Of a stretch of DNA of 64,000 bases, positions 34,811 to 48,700 are shown piece after piece (position 1 is the first letter of the stretch; each line of letters opens with the position of its first letter). The DNA lies in NCBI RefSeq assembly GCF_965363235.1, contig NC_134846.1, forward strand, positions 57,401,121-57,465,120. Direction: 5' to 3'. A program made the position numbers and the translations under genes. This stretch comes from Mytilus galloprovincialis. Taxonomy: Eukaryota > Mollusca > Bivalvia > Mytilida > Mytilidae. Under the pieces are notes generated by a model. That model was given only the letters and a program-made list of their open reading frames with translations. It made no database searches and was not told the DNA's origin.

Positions 34811-36626
34811 CGAGCGTATAAAAATATATTGAGTAGTACACACATTTTAGATACATAATTTTAAAAACATGTTCATAGAAAATGGAATTCATTACAAAGG
34901 ATTATACCTCGGTACTGGCATGAACATACGGATTTTTTGTGTTATTAAAATTTGCTGTTACAAAATATTAGAAATGATTATAAATAAAGGAATGTATCTC
35001 CCTCATGCAAAGCTCTGATTCCTTTCATGGATTTGGCTATACTTTTTGGACCTTTTGGATTATAGCTCTTCATCTTTTATATAAGCTTTGGATTTCAAAT
35101 ATTTTGGCCACGAGCATCACTGAAGAGACATGTATTGTCGAAATGCGCATCTGGTGCAAGAAAATTGGTACCGTTAATTTTATTATACCCGTAATAAGAC
35201 TGAATACTGGATTTGTCAAGGTACCGACTTATTTTAATATTTCATTTACTGTTATCTGTTTTTGTCCATTTTAATTCCATGTTATCTGTTATAAGCCAAA
35301 TCAATTTGCTGTTTTGCTGTTATTGGGACCCCCCTTGCCCCCCTCACCAATCAATGAATCAGTCCGTCAATCCGTCAATCCGTCAGTCAGTCAGTGCGAA
35401 AATCTGCATGAGATTGGAACACTTATTTCTTTAAAATAATCTCTCTTTTACAGTTCTTCGCTCCATCGATGGAGCCAAGGCGACCTTGAGAAGAAATGTG
35501 GCTATTAAGCACTTTTATAGATACAATTTAGTGATGCCATTTTGTTTATTAAAATTTATTTTTTTAACTTGAAAAAAGTTATATACAAAACAACATCAAA
35601 ATAAACTCATTTTTTAGACATATTCCCCTAGTATAATATATAAAAATCGATATAATGAACGACAACATTTATATTTCTTGTTTTGAACCTAATTTTTTTT
35701 TCTTACAGCAATTTAAGAAATTGGCCCTTCTGTGAAGAAATTAAACAAAAGCTCTGTTATTAGACTTTTGACGATGTGAATTTAAGCATGGATGCAATTT
35801 GGGTACTCCTCATTTCAGAATCATTGATGGTTCGGAGGTCAGTTTAGACCAATTTTCCTATGATTCCATATGGAATAAAAATCAAATTAGTGTACCTTTA
35901 TAATAAAGAAGGATACGGCTACAAAATAAACACAGAATGGACATTTTTGTCTTTATCATAAAAAAAAGTAGATAAAAAACCTCAGTGTCAAAATAGGTGC
36001 AATATGGGTACCGTCACGTTAGGTTTATTATTATTTTGTACAATCAATAACGTATAATCTAAACCAAATCTTTCCTATATTTCAATGGACGAATTGAAGT
36101 ATTCAGAAAATATATCATCATCTTTAACATGCATGTTTAATTACAAACAAAACAGGAATGGCTTGATTATTTTTCATTTGTTGTTTTTATTTTCAGTTTT
36201 TTTACATATCCACCATTTAAGAAAGGCCTTCAACAATGAGCAGAGCCCATACCGCATAGTCAGCTATAAAAGGCCCCGAAATGACAATGTAAAACAATTC
36301 AAACGTGAAAACTAACGGCCTTATTTATGTACAAAAAATGCCCTAAGTTTCGTTTTGTACAACAATACGTAAATTTTGTTGAACTACATCTTAAAACCGA
36401 AAACTGTTTTTGTTTTAACGAAAAGTTGTAAATAAACCACAGAAACCAGAATTACAACACGTTTATAATAAAAAAAAAAATCTTAGTAGAGAATATAATA
36501 CACGACTTAACAAAAAAAGATTTCTAATTTTATATTTTATAGAAGAAGATGGACACAAAAAGCTACCTTAATAAATGATCAGAAAATAATATTGGTATTC
36601 AGCCACACCATAGTGACCTACTAAAA

Positions 36627-36718
36627 ATGGCGCTATTGGCAACATGTGCCAAGTCTGGAACATTTGCATTTTCAAAATGTGGTGTATTTAAACTATGTTC
36701 CTCTAGCTATAGCATTGG
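36627..36718 (+). CDS. TFAM: TFAM exon 1 (presequence)
   Basis: ATG at 36627; donor gg|gtaaga; phase 2 exit. It encodes MALLATCAKSGTFAFSKCGV and SSSYSIG, a basic, hydroxylated leader without acidic residues, consistent with mitochondrial import. The start is chosen because it gives this leader and fits exon 2 phase; upstream in-frame sequence has stops. Confidence 0.72.
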
Positions 36719-39700
36719 GTAAGACATACCTAGCTTGTTCTTTCTGCAAGTAGAATAGAAATAGCTGACACAACATGCCTTTCCAGCAAAATATATTAAA
36801 GAGAGCCAAACTGAAACCCTCACCTTTATTTTTTTTAATATCTCTCTATATTTTTACATACCGGTTACAGTTGCCGAACAGTAGCTCTTGTGGTACTAAT
36901 GATATTTTGTTGATAATTTGAGAACATTAGAGCTTCATTTTGGCACCTAGATTGGTTTTAGAATGTCTGCTTCTTCTGCTTCTGCCTGATAATGTCCACA
37001 CAATCTCAGGAGTTTGAAATCCTATCAATAAGGGGTAAAAATATACCATATATTTCAAACTCCTGTGACACAATCAACGAGCTGATTATTATGCCATGAC
37101 TTAGGTGCGCGTACAGACCCCCTCCACCACCCCCAATTTATAATTTAGTTCAGCTTTGTCAGCAAGGCTTTAAAGGCCTCGACTGACGGTGCTGATGCTA
37201 CCCTAGGAGGGAGAGCGTTCAATCCCTGTGTTGTAGAATCTTAATAAATCATACGTTGTGTTTTCTATACGTTTAATCGTCGTGATGGATAATGCATAAA
37301 ATGAGAAAAGCAACATTACCATAGCGTAATGTTTGTACTTCAACTATTTTCGGACATTCTGGGGGCCGATAAAAGTGAAATCTGCAACGAAAATTAAAAA
37401 TGTAGATTCACAATATAGATAAATAAATTTAAAATTAATGTCTATCTCAAATAAATCTAGTTCCTTAACCTTAAATAAACACAATTAAAGTTTATCTCTT
37501 AGTCCATTCGTGGATGTTTCTTCTGGCACACACGGTAACTTCACTCAGCGGTAATTTTTTTAAGCGTTATAAGTTCCTGTCCTGTATCTATGTGGCTTGT
37601 TGACTCCAACAGTTGAGGGTATGTTTGTTCGGGCGGTCTAGATAGCTAGCAAGTTACTTCCTTGGAGAGTTTCCTGAAATTGGTTGATGTACGATCTACT
37701 TTGTACGTGCCATTGCAATGGGTTTCCTGGTCTTCTTTTGGCAACGGTCATGCCAGAAGGAATATCATCTGGATGGTCCTGTTTCCAAGGCAACCTTTCT
37801 ATGGAATAGCCTTTCACGTTTTCAATAGCTGTGTTCTTGTCTGTAATGATGTTTACAAGAACTGTTGACGGCTGGTTGATGTTTCTATTGATCGGTCCTG
37901 ATAATAGATATCCGATCTTTGACTGAACAGCGGTGGGTCTGTTTCCCCATATTACTTTGTCCTCGATAAAGTCCCAATAATAGTGGTTGGCGCCTATGAG
38001 TATGTCGATTTCAAAACGTTCTGTACTTTGCACAGTATGTGCAAGTTTCAGTTCTCTTAAGTGTGGCAAGCTCCTTGTAGTCTGTGAAATATTGTTCTTA
38101 ATTGGGACGGCGATTTCCGGAACAATGAGTGTGTTAATGTGCACCTTCTCTCCTGTGTCGGTCTGTAGTTGTATTGTTGCAGTGTCTTAAGTTACAAAAC
38201 TTTCTGAGATAAATCTCCAGACAGTTGAATGCTGACTATTTCTGTTGGTTTAATTTTTAGTTTATCAGCCAAATTCTGAGTTATGAAAGAACGCTGTGCT
38301 CCCTCGTCAAATAATATGTTACATTCTACTTCTTGGTTGTTATATATAACTGGTAAATTGCTGTTTTCAGGAGAATGTTATGACTCTGTTGCGATGAATA
38401 CATTACTCTAGTCTCGTTTGGTGTTTCAACTATCTCTATAGCTGACTGTTGCATTGTAGGCTCCGGTGTCGTCCCAGGAATTACCTCTTAATCTTTACAT
38501 ATGCTTGTATGATGCATTCTGTCACATTTTTTGCATCGTGTTGTAGACTTACATGTGGCCACTCGGTGTGACCCTAAACAGTTAAAGCATAACTTTCTGT
38601 TTTACAATTTGATTTCTAGCGTTTGCGTCTGTTACCTCAGAGCACTCCATCGGATAGTGCTCACCTGAACAGAAATCCCCCACAAATAGTGACAGTTGGC
38701 AGGTATGTGAATTTTACTTTGCAATATATTGATTTATATGTGTATATGTTATTTCTTTTCACAGGTTGAATATAAACAGAAACTATGTCACCAAGAAAGA
38801 AAAGATTGATATTCACAGTCTGCCAAAGGCTCCTAAAAGACCTATGACATCTTATTTGGAATTCTATAAAAATCATTATAATGAAATAGTAGAAAATAAT
38901 AATCTTCAAGCAGGTATGCATTTACAGTAACTTGAGTTAAAAAATATTTTTATGCCTCATAGTGCCACAATTTATAGCTTTATCCATGTATAGCATTTTC
39001 TTTTTTTTGGATAAAACAATTGAGAACAATTGATTTAGCTTGGTAATAATCATTTTCCATAATGAGAATTCGAAGGGAACCATCATTATCTTTATCAAAA
39101 ACAATATTGATCCTATTGTGAATACATTTTCAAATCATTTTAGGATATCATATAGGACCATCATTTATTATTATTTTTACATTAGAAAAAACAACAAAAA
39201 ACATTTTTATGAATTTTGGTAGTGACGCTCCAATTTCAGAGTTACTTCTTACATGTATGTTGTTTCCAGACATTATTATATCAGTGAGAAAGAAAAACAA
39301 ACCAGATCATTATATACTTGTTGAATATATAGCCCATGATTATTGTCAGATACATATTATATGTAATGATTGATATATTATTCCAATTTATAATTAATGG
39401 TGTGCATGGATAGTTAAAAAAAAAATTGAATAACATTTTGTTTCAAATGCAGAAAATAAACTCTATTGGACCAGTCAGACAAGATACAATTGATAGAGCT
39501 AAAGTATTTTAATCAAACTTATTTCCGCAACTTTCACAGTTAGAAAAATATGGTGTATATAAATTTTGTCGAAGACTTTCAACTTATATATTATCTTTTA
39601 TAAATACATCTGAATTATAAACAGATTATGGAAATTAATTACTGAGAAGCCAGCTAGAAATAAGCAGATTTTGGAAATAAATTACTGAGAAGCCAGCTAG

Positions 39701-42700
39701 AAAGGGCAATTGTGTAATTCAGCATTTGGAAAATAAAATAGAGAACGGAAATGGGGAATGTGTCAACGAGCGAACAACCTGACCAAAGAGTAAAAAACAC
39801 AGCTGAAGGCCACCAGTGGGTTTTCAACACAGTGAGAAAATCCCGCCCCCAAAGTTGGACTCCAGCTAATTCTATGATTAATTATTATTTTAACCTTTTG
39901 CTATTTTCCAGACAAAAAGAAAGCATCAAAAGCTGTACAGATATGTAGTGGTATGTGGGAATCTTTAGACGATCTTACCAGGAAGGTAAAGTACAATTTA
40001 TGCATAAGTTTGACCCCATGAACAAACAGTACTGTTAGTTAGAAATTATTGTGATGTTTTTATTTGTTCGAAAAATGCAACAAATTTATAATCACAATAA
40101 TAATGGAAATTGGCATTTTGAATATTTTTTTATGAATTAAACAGGACCTTTTCTCAGTATTACAAAAAATGAAAATGCATTTTAGTCTTAAATGATAAAA
40201 ATGTCAATTTTGCTGTAAGGCAAGCAAAATATTTCTTATGTAAACATATTTTCTTTTGTCTTTTAATATTTGAAGGGGTATCAAGACCGTGCACACGTAA
40301 GATTAGAAGCTTATAGGGAGGAAATGAAAAAGTTTAAAGATAGTCTTACTGCTGAACAAAAGGAATTACTCAAGGAAGCAAAGAAACAAATAAGAGAAGA
40401 AAAAATCAAAAAGAAGGAGAAAAAAGAAGAAAAACAGGTATGCATATTTAAAATTAAGATAAGGGTAACCGCTTCAGACTCATTTCTCCTCCATTTTAAA
40501 AAAGTTGCAGAAAAATTTCCTGCAGGGTTATTTTACAATTTCTATCAGTTCAATAAAATATATTATATTTTACAACTGCTTACTAAAGTTGAAAATTATT
40601 TCAGATTGATGATAATTATTTAATCTTACTTGATGAAGTTGAAGTACATTTAACTTGAAACTTAGAACACATGTTACCTATGATATGATCTTTCTAATTT
40701 TAATGCCAAATTAGAGTTTTGACCCCAATTTCACTGTCCACTAAATATAGAAAATGAAAGTGCGAGTGGGGCATCATTTTTTAAAAGTCTTTCAAGAGTG
40801 GCTCATCTTTTTTGAAATGTATTTTTAAATAAGCAAACTAATAATGTACATGTAATAAAGAATTGCACGAGAGAAAAGCACTAATACATAAAGCGCAAGA
40901 ATTATTTACATAATAATAAATAAATATTACTATAATGATGGAATTTTTTTATTATTTTTTTTCCCTCATTTTTGTTGAGCCTGCGATTTACAGCAAAAGT
41001 AGGCGAGACACCAGGTTCTGCAGAATCGTTACAAAGGAGTAGGTCCAGTAATGGCTGATTTTGGCCTCAAATTAACTGGTTAAGTCATTAAAAACGCTCC
41101 AATTCAAGCTTTTTCTAGTCATTAAAAACGCTCCAATTCAAGCTTAAATCTGAAAAATCTATCAAATATGCAAAAAATCGTCACTTTTCAAATGGTTTTT
41201 GTCAATAATGAAAGTGGCCGCATCGGTGTTAATCCTCAACATTGATATATGTTATGCATTATCATCAAATACAACTGTCATTTCAATATAATGAATGAAC
41301 ACAAATGTGGCCACTTTCATTTAAGACGGAAACTGTCGAAAATTTAACTAAAATGCTAAAATTGTGAAGATTTCAGTAATTTAGCATGACTTAATGATAG
41401 TAGTACCCGATTTGTGTGCATTATATTGCCAAAAAAGCCCATATTTGTGTAGCAGAAGCATTCTACTTTCCAATAAATAGCTAAAAGATAACATTTTCAC
41501 AATTTTGTAAAACTGCTATACAGTCGACTCTCGTTACCTCGAAGTCAGCCGTACCAGAGAAATATTTCGAGATACACGTAGTTAGACACAAACGAAAACC
41601 GGAAGTTTGACAGAACAAGGGACACAACTCTTGCTTAGCTTGGTAAAGCTACAATAAATCCGGGTGAATATGGGAAGGGGATCGATATTCTGGTATCGGA
41701 TGTACTTGTATGTCAAGGTCTTTCATTATTATATAATAACATTATTTTTACTTATTCAATTGTTTCAGTTTCAACCTTTTCCTATGGCTTTTATCCGAAA
41801 GAATAATTTCCAATCGATAGTTCCATTATTCAGATCGTTTATAGTTGAAAAAATTGTTTATTCTCGGATACAAGAGACTTTAGAAAATTTAGATTCCTCT
41901 TCATTTTGTTTTATCTCACTCTTTCTTTAAAAAAAAAATACAACAAGATTAATGACCCCGATTGAGTAGTTTTTAGGTGATCATCAACGGAAGTCATAAT
42001 CCTTACTTTATACACACCCAAGCTCATTAGTGTAAATCAAAATTAATTGTTTTGTAAACAATTTAAATACTTTTTCATGAACATTAACAATGCATCACTA
42101 ATTATTTATAAAAATTCTATAAAAGATAATCTTAGGTAAACACTCGTGGAAATAGCATGTCATAAATCAATACAGTGGTCAGTGACTGGAAATTTAATTA
42201 CACGTGTATTGTCAGGTTAACTCTTCAATCCACAGTCTGCACCAAAAACTTTTTCAACTGCTAGTCCTAAGATCAATATTAAGACATTTTTCTTATTTGT
42301 CCAAACAATGTTTTGCAAAAACTCACTAGTCTGAATGAAATTTTACTAGTCTGGGGCATCGGACTAGTGGCTAACCGTGCAGACTGATCCATTTAAATGC
42401 AGGAGGTCATGTTTTGACATATGTGTATTAGTACGAGATAAATAATGAATTTTTAATGCAATTGTTAACCTTGGGATCATAAATTTAGTTCGACTCAACC
42501 GAAATTTCGACTCATTCAATTTTGAGTCATCAGGAGTCGAATTACATACATTTAAATGGAACAAAATTCGAGACCACGTGCAAACTTTGTCTCATCCGAA
42601 ATTTCGAGTCAACCAAGTTAGAGACAACGAGAGTTAACTGTATTTTGGGGCCAAAAGGGGTTTTCCTTTAATATATTATTAGATCAGTTTTTTGTTTTTT

Positions 42701-45700
42701 TATAAATTCTATTATATAATTAAACAAGTCTTTGTTGTTTTGTTCTATTACACTTTTTGTGTGTTGCATAATGTAAAGGATATATATTATTTAGATTTTT
42801 AAGTTTCATTAAAAATGAAATTAACAATAATTCAAGAGAAACAATTCCCTAATTGCATGTTGTTTAAATTGCTATAAAAACACAGAGGTTTAATTTGTTT
42901 ATTTAATATTTTTATCTAAATTCACATTTTGCCTTAGTTCAATTCCCATCTGGCCTTTTATACCCCCTTCAAAAAATTTTGGGATCGTATAATGGTATGA
43001 TGTCGTTGTCATCTGTGTCATCCGAAAACACATTGGTTTCTGGACAATAACTTTAGTTTACACAAATGGATCTCTTTGAAATTAAATAAGAAGGTTCAAT
43101 ACCACAAAAGGAAGGTTGGGATGGATTTTGGGGATGATGGTCTCAACTGTTTAGGAATTAGGGGCCCAAAACAAGCATTTTTCTACTTTCAAGATAATAA
43201 ATTGTTTATAAGTATTGCAATTGCTCTGAAATTGTTCCACAATGTTAAATACCACAAGTAGACGGTTTGGATTCATTTTGGGGCTATGGTGCCAACAGTT
43301 TGGGAATCAAGGGCCATAAAGGGGCCAAAAACAAGCATTTTTATACCCCCGCAAACAAAAATTTGCGTCATATAATGGTATCGTTTTGTCTGTGTCGTCC
43401 GAAGACGCATTTAGTTTCCGGATAATAACTTTAGATTAAGTGAATGGATCTCTATAAATTTCACCAGAAGGTTTAATACCACTAAAGGATTGTTGAGATT
43501 GATTTTTGAGGTTATGGTCTCAATAGTTAAGAAAATAGGGGCCAAAAAGGGGGCCCAAAATGAGCATTTTTGCATTAGGGCTCAAATGTTTTGGAATTAG
43601 TGTAAAAAAAGGTGAAATTGGGGGCAAAAAAGTGGCGCAAAACTAGGTTTTCCAGACAATAACTTTAGATTTAGTGAATGGAACTCTATAAATTTACCAA
43701 AAGGTTCAATGTATCTAAAGGAAGGTTGGGATTGATTTTGGGGGTTATGGTCCCAATAGTTTAGGAATTAGGGGCCAAAAAGGCGGCCCAAAATGAGCAT
43801 TTTTGTAGTTTTAATGTTTAAGTGGATGAATCTCTCTGAAATTATACCACAAGTTTCAATACCATTAAGGGATGCTTGGTAATGACTGTGGGGGGTTATG
43901 GCTCATATGTTTTGGAAAAAGGGACCAAAAAAGGGGAATTAGGGGCAAAAAAAGGAGGGAACTAGGTTTTTCTGGTCAATGGACAATTAAGACAATTTAA
44001 AAGCAGTGTAAGGGAGGTAATTCAAAAACAGTTAACATACAATGTTTGGTATGTTTTGATTTACCTCCCTTACACTACTTATAAATAATGTATAAAGATA
44101 TGTCAGGTTTTGAACTTATTGCAAAAAAAGGGGGGTGGTAGTAGTTTTCAAATTTTCTCCCCAAATTTTTGAAAAGTGAAGAAGAAATCTTTAATGGCAC
44201 AATATTACATAATAGATTTGTAAGATCTTGACATTTGTTTTGTGTCAGAAACTCATATTATGTCAAGAATTTGATCACAATACAAATTCTGAGCTGTATC
44301 AAGCTTGAGTGTTGTGTCCATACTTGGCCCAACTGTTTAGGGTTCAACCTCTGTGGTCGTATAAAGCTGTGCCATGTGGAGCACCTGCTTAATTTCTGCA
44401 ATTACAATCTTAAATGATGATATAGGGTGTACTGTTTATTTTTGCATTAAATAAACTATACAAAATGTATACCTTGACAGCAAAACAGTTTTTGCCATAA
44501 GCAGGCTCTTAATTGAAGGCAGCATCTATTGATGTTTCTGTTGTCTACATAAAATTCCATTATCGGTCATCTGTATTTTTTTTTTTATAAAACACTGTTA
44601 GTTGCATGTGGTACAGCTATTTATATTTCATTTAAATTTATTTGTGATTTCAGAAGAATACAGAGCATGGATTACCTAAGAGACCTTTATCATCCTACAT
44701 GATTTTTGTGAATAGTAAAATGCCAAATCCATATTCTGATAAGTCTGCTACAGTAAGTATTGATGCCATCTTGATACATTTTTAGCTCACCTGGCCCGAA
44801 GGGGCCGAAGGGCCAAGTGAGCTTTTCTCATCACTTGGCGTAACAACTCTAACTGAAAGAAATTCTTTGGATAATGTATTCACATAGAGCCATGTTTTAT
44901 CTGGGACATTCATAGTTAATTGAAATGACCATGACTCTAATTCAATATATATAAATTCTACCACTGCATTGAGTGTGATACCATATTAATCCTCTCAAGA
45001 TAGAACTTTCAATTGTAAAATGTGAGGCTAGCCATGCATTTTAAATATTTAAAATTTAACTGTCAAGAGTATATAAATATCATATTACACAAACTTTGGT
45101 TGGGGAATCTGTTTCTCTAATGATATTTAAACAATATACAGGCAAACTTATTCCTTTTCAAATGATCTGCAAAAAGATGTGTTCTTTTGATGTTACTTCA
45201 TCAGGCATGGTTGCATTTTTTTCATGCTTTCACAATAGGAAATTCAAAGGAAAGCAGAAAATACCACTTCATAATTGAGTTTTGACCAATGAAGTACTGA
45301 GATCAAACAAACCACACGTTGATAAATGAACAAGTCAGGAAAAAGATAAATCTTTTAGAATTAAAAAACCAATTCTTCAAAGAACAATTGAAGGTCTTTC
45401 CACCTCGATAAGAATGAAATTTTAAAAAACGGGGTAAATCAAACTGATATAAGAAAACAAATAGGATTAATAGGTTTATGCAGAAGACTTTATTTGTTTT
45501 TTAATGAACCAGAAAGATTTTTTAGCAAAGGTCAAAATCTAGAATGTCCAATTGACCTTTGACCTTGACCTCAATCTTGAGGTCATAGGTCAGTGATCTC
45601 AAATCAAAAGACCCCAGGTCAATCACTTGTATGGTTGTGGAGAAATACTGATTTCAAATACATAAGGGGAGAAAACTCCTATAAGAGTTAACCAAAACTC

Positions 45701-48700
45701 TTCGTCTTAAATAGGTTGAAGTAGCGCCTTATTGTAAACAGTTATTTGGCATACACATCATATCATTTACCGTAACAGTTTTTTTTAATAACGATAACAA
45801 GCAAAATTCAAAATTTATAACATGACTTTGACCTTGACCTCAATTTCCTTCAAATGAACCATGGATTTTATATCAAAAGACTGTAGGTCTCTACGACTTA
45901 TAACATATGAATTTATCCAACATATAGCCTATCTTAAATTTTCAAAGGGAAATAACTCCCATAAAATGTCTTCCAATGACTCCAGTCAAAAGTAACTAAA
46001 TCATTTTTAAGAGTAGACGAACAATTTGGTGAAAACAATTTGTTAAAATCTTTTACGGTTTTAGAGATATAACAATAACAAGAAAAAGGAGATGCGGGGA
46101 GATAACTCCTATAAGAATAAGTGTTTGGTCACACAGGGTGAGTTTTGAAACCCCCATTACTGTAAAACATCATTGGCCAAAAGTCCATTCGATATGTTGT
46201 AAGACAAAAAAGCATCTCAGACAGAAGAAAAACAAAAAAATAATCAGAAGAAAAACAAAAGTGGAAAGACCTAATAAGGGAAATATATATATACAATGTA
46301 TATAATACGGTTTCTTGTACAGTTATTTAAGTAATTCAGGTCTCATTGTGCTTCAGGTTATTTTTGTTGTGTTTAAGTTGTTTCTATGAAATTGAAAAAT
46401 ATGTCTGATATTTGACATTTGACCCTTTTCCATTGAAAAATTACCAATACTTCTTTTCTTCTTTGTTTTTAGGAATTTGTGCAAATGCTGGGACATGAGT
46501 GGAGGGAAATGTCTAAACAAGAAAAGCAGGTAAAATATGAAAGAAAAATGAAGTCAAAATTTATTTTTTGTCGAGACTGCAACTTTTGTTGCAGAAAGCT
46601 CGACATAGGGATAGTGATCTGGTGGCGGCGGCGTTAGCTCACTTCTTAAAAGCTTTATATTTTAGAAGATGGAATTCCTGGATGCTTCATACTTTGAATA
46701 TAGATGCTTCATGTTACGAAGTTTCCGTCAGTCACATGTCCAATGTCCTTGACCTCATTTTCATGGTTCAGTGACCACTTGAAAAAAAAGTTCAAAGGAG
46801 TAGGTTCAGTACGACCCCTTTTTGGCCCCAAAATTAAGCAGTTTTGCAAAATTGTGAAAATGTAATCTTTTAGCTATTTTTTGGAAAGTAGAATGCTTCT
46901 GCTACATAAATATGTGCTGTTTTTGACAATACAATGTACATATATCGTGTACTAGCATCATAAAGTCATGCTTAATTACTGAAATCTTCACAATTATAGC
47001 ATTTTAGTTAAATTTTAGACGGTTTCCGTCTTAAATGAAAGTGGCCGCATTCGTGTTCATTCATAATATTGAAATGTAAGTTGTATTTAATGATAATACA
47101 TAACATATATAAAGGTTGAGGATGAACACGGATGCGGCCACTTTCATTTTTGACGAAAACCATCTGAAAAGTGACGTTTTTTGGCATATTTGATAGATTT
47201 TTCATATTTAAGCTTCAATCGGAGCGTTTTTAATGACTGAATCAGTTAAAATCTTTTACATAAACTAATCGAATCAATTGAAATAGACACTTAAGTGTTT
47301 AAAAGGTGTCCTAAATATCTCGTTAGATGAAACTGAAATTTGGGGCCAAAATCGGCCCTCACCGGACCTACTCCTTTTTTGTAATGTTGAATTCTCTCTT
47401 ATTATAAGTAATAGGATAACTATATTTGATAAGTGCGTACCTTGCAAGGTCCTTGTGTCTGTCAGACAGTTATCACTTGACCTTGACCTCATTTCATGGA
47501 TCAGTGAACAAGGTTAAGTTTTGGTGGTCAAGTCCATATCTCAGATACTAGTATATTCAGTGTATGGAAGGACTGTAACTAAGGTGTACATGTCCAACTG
47601 GCAGGTGTCATCTGACCTTGACCTCATTTTCATGGTTCAGTGGTTATAGTTAAATTTTTATACGACCGCAAAAATTTTAATTTTTCGTCGTATATTGCTA
47701 TCACGTTGGCGTCGTCGTCATCGTCCGAATACTTTTAGTTTTCGCACTCTCACTTTAGTAATAGTGAATAGAAATCTATGAAATTTTAACACAAGGTTTA
47801 TGACCACAAAAGGAAGGTTGGGATTGATTTTGGGAGTTTTGATCCCAACATTTTAGGAATTAGGGGCCAAAAAGGGCCCAAATAAGCATTTTCTTGGTTT
47901 TCGCACAATAACTTAAGTTTAAGCAAATAGAAATCTATGAAATTTTGACACAAGGTTTGTGACCACCAAAGGAAGGTTGGGATTGATTTTGGGAGTTGAG
48001 GTCATAACAGTTTAGGAATTAGGGGCCAAAAAGGGGCCCAAGTAAGCATTATTCTTGGTTTTCGCACCATAACTTTAGTTTAAGTAAATAGAAATCTATG
48101 AAATTTAAACACAAGGTTTATGACCACTAAAGGAAGGTTTGGTTTGATTTTGGGAGTTTTGTTCCCAACAGTTTAGGAATAAGGGGCCCAAAGGGTCCAA
48201 AATTGAACTTAGTTTGATTTCATCAAAAATTGAATAATTGGGGTTCTTTGATATGCCGAATCTAACTGTGTATGTAGATTCTTAATTTTTGGTCCCGTTT
48301 TCAAATTAGTCTACATTAAGGTCCAAAGGGTCCAAAATTAAACTTAGTTTGATTTTGACAAAAATCGAATCCTTGGGCTTCTTTGATATGCTGAATCTAA
48401 ACATGTACTTAGATTTTTGATTATGGGCCCAGTTTTCAAGTTGGTCCAAATCAGGATCCAAAATTATTATATTAAGTATTGTGCAATAGCAAGAAATTTT
48501 CAATTGCACAGTATTCAGCAATAGCAAGAAATCTTCAATTGCACAGTATTGTGCAATAGCAAGAAATTTTCAATTGCACAGTATTGCACAATAGCAAGAA
48601 ATCTTCAATTGGAGTTATCTTTCTTTGTCCAGAATAGTAGTTGAATCAACTTAAATCATTGTTTTACACAATATACAATGTATATTCACTTTTACTACCA

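Larger units (their letters stand above)
31345..36626. other. Head-to-head intergenic interval between CPE-like and TFAM genes
   Basis: It must contain both 5'UTRs and promoters, but no TATA box or start can be fixed. The contents are mostly repeats: 'tgttatctgttattg' units (32290-32460, 35230-35330), a repeat of about 150-165 bp units (33465-34810), and a dispersed repeat at 34990-35210 ('atcactgaagagacatgtattgtcgaaatgcgcatctgg'). No gene was found. Confidence 0.5.

Noticed and set aside
35005..35274. 89-codon ORF
   Set aside because: It lies in a dispersed repeat ('atcactgaagagacatgtattgtcgaaatgcgcatctgg'); no domain.
36085..36315. 76-codon ORF upstream of TFAM
   Set aside because: Its second half is the interspersed repeat 'caatgagcagagcccataccgcatagtcagctataaaaggc'; no splice link to TFAM was found.
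40438..40623. Extension of TFAM exon 4 ORF
   Set aside because: Intronic read-through after a good GT donor (cag|gtatgc); phase fits exon 5 only if spliced.
41664..41930. 88-codon ORF inside the pogo-like element
   Set aside because: No transposase motif (no DDE/DDD block or helix-turn-helix); the element looks non-autonomous.
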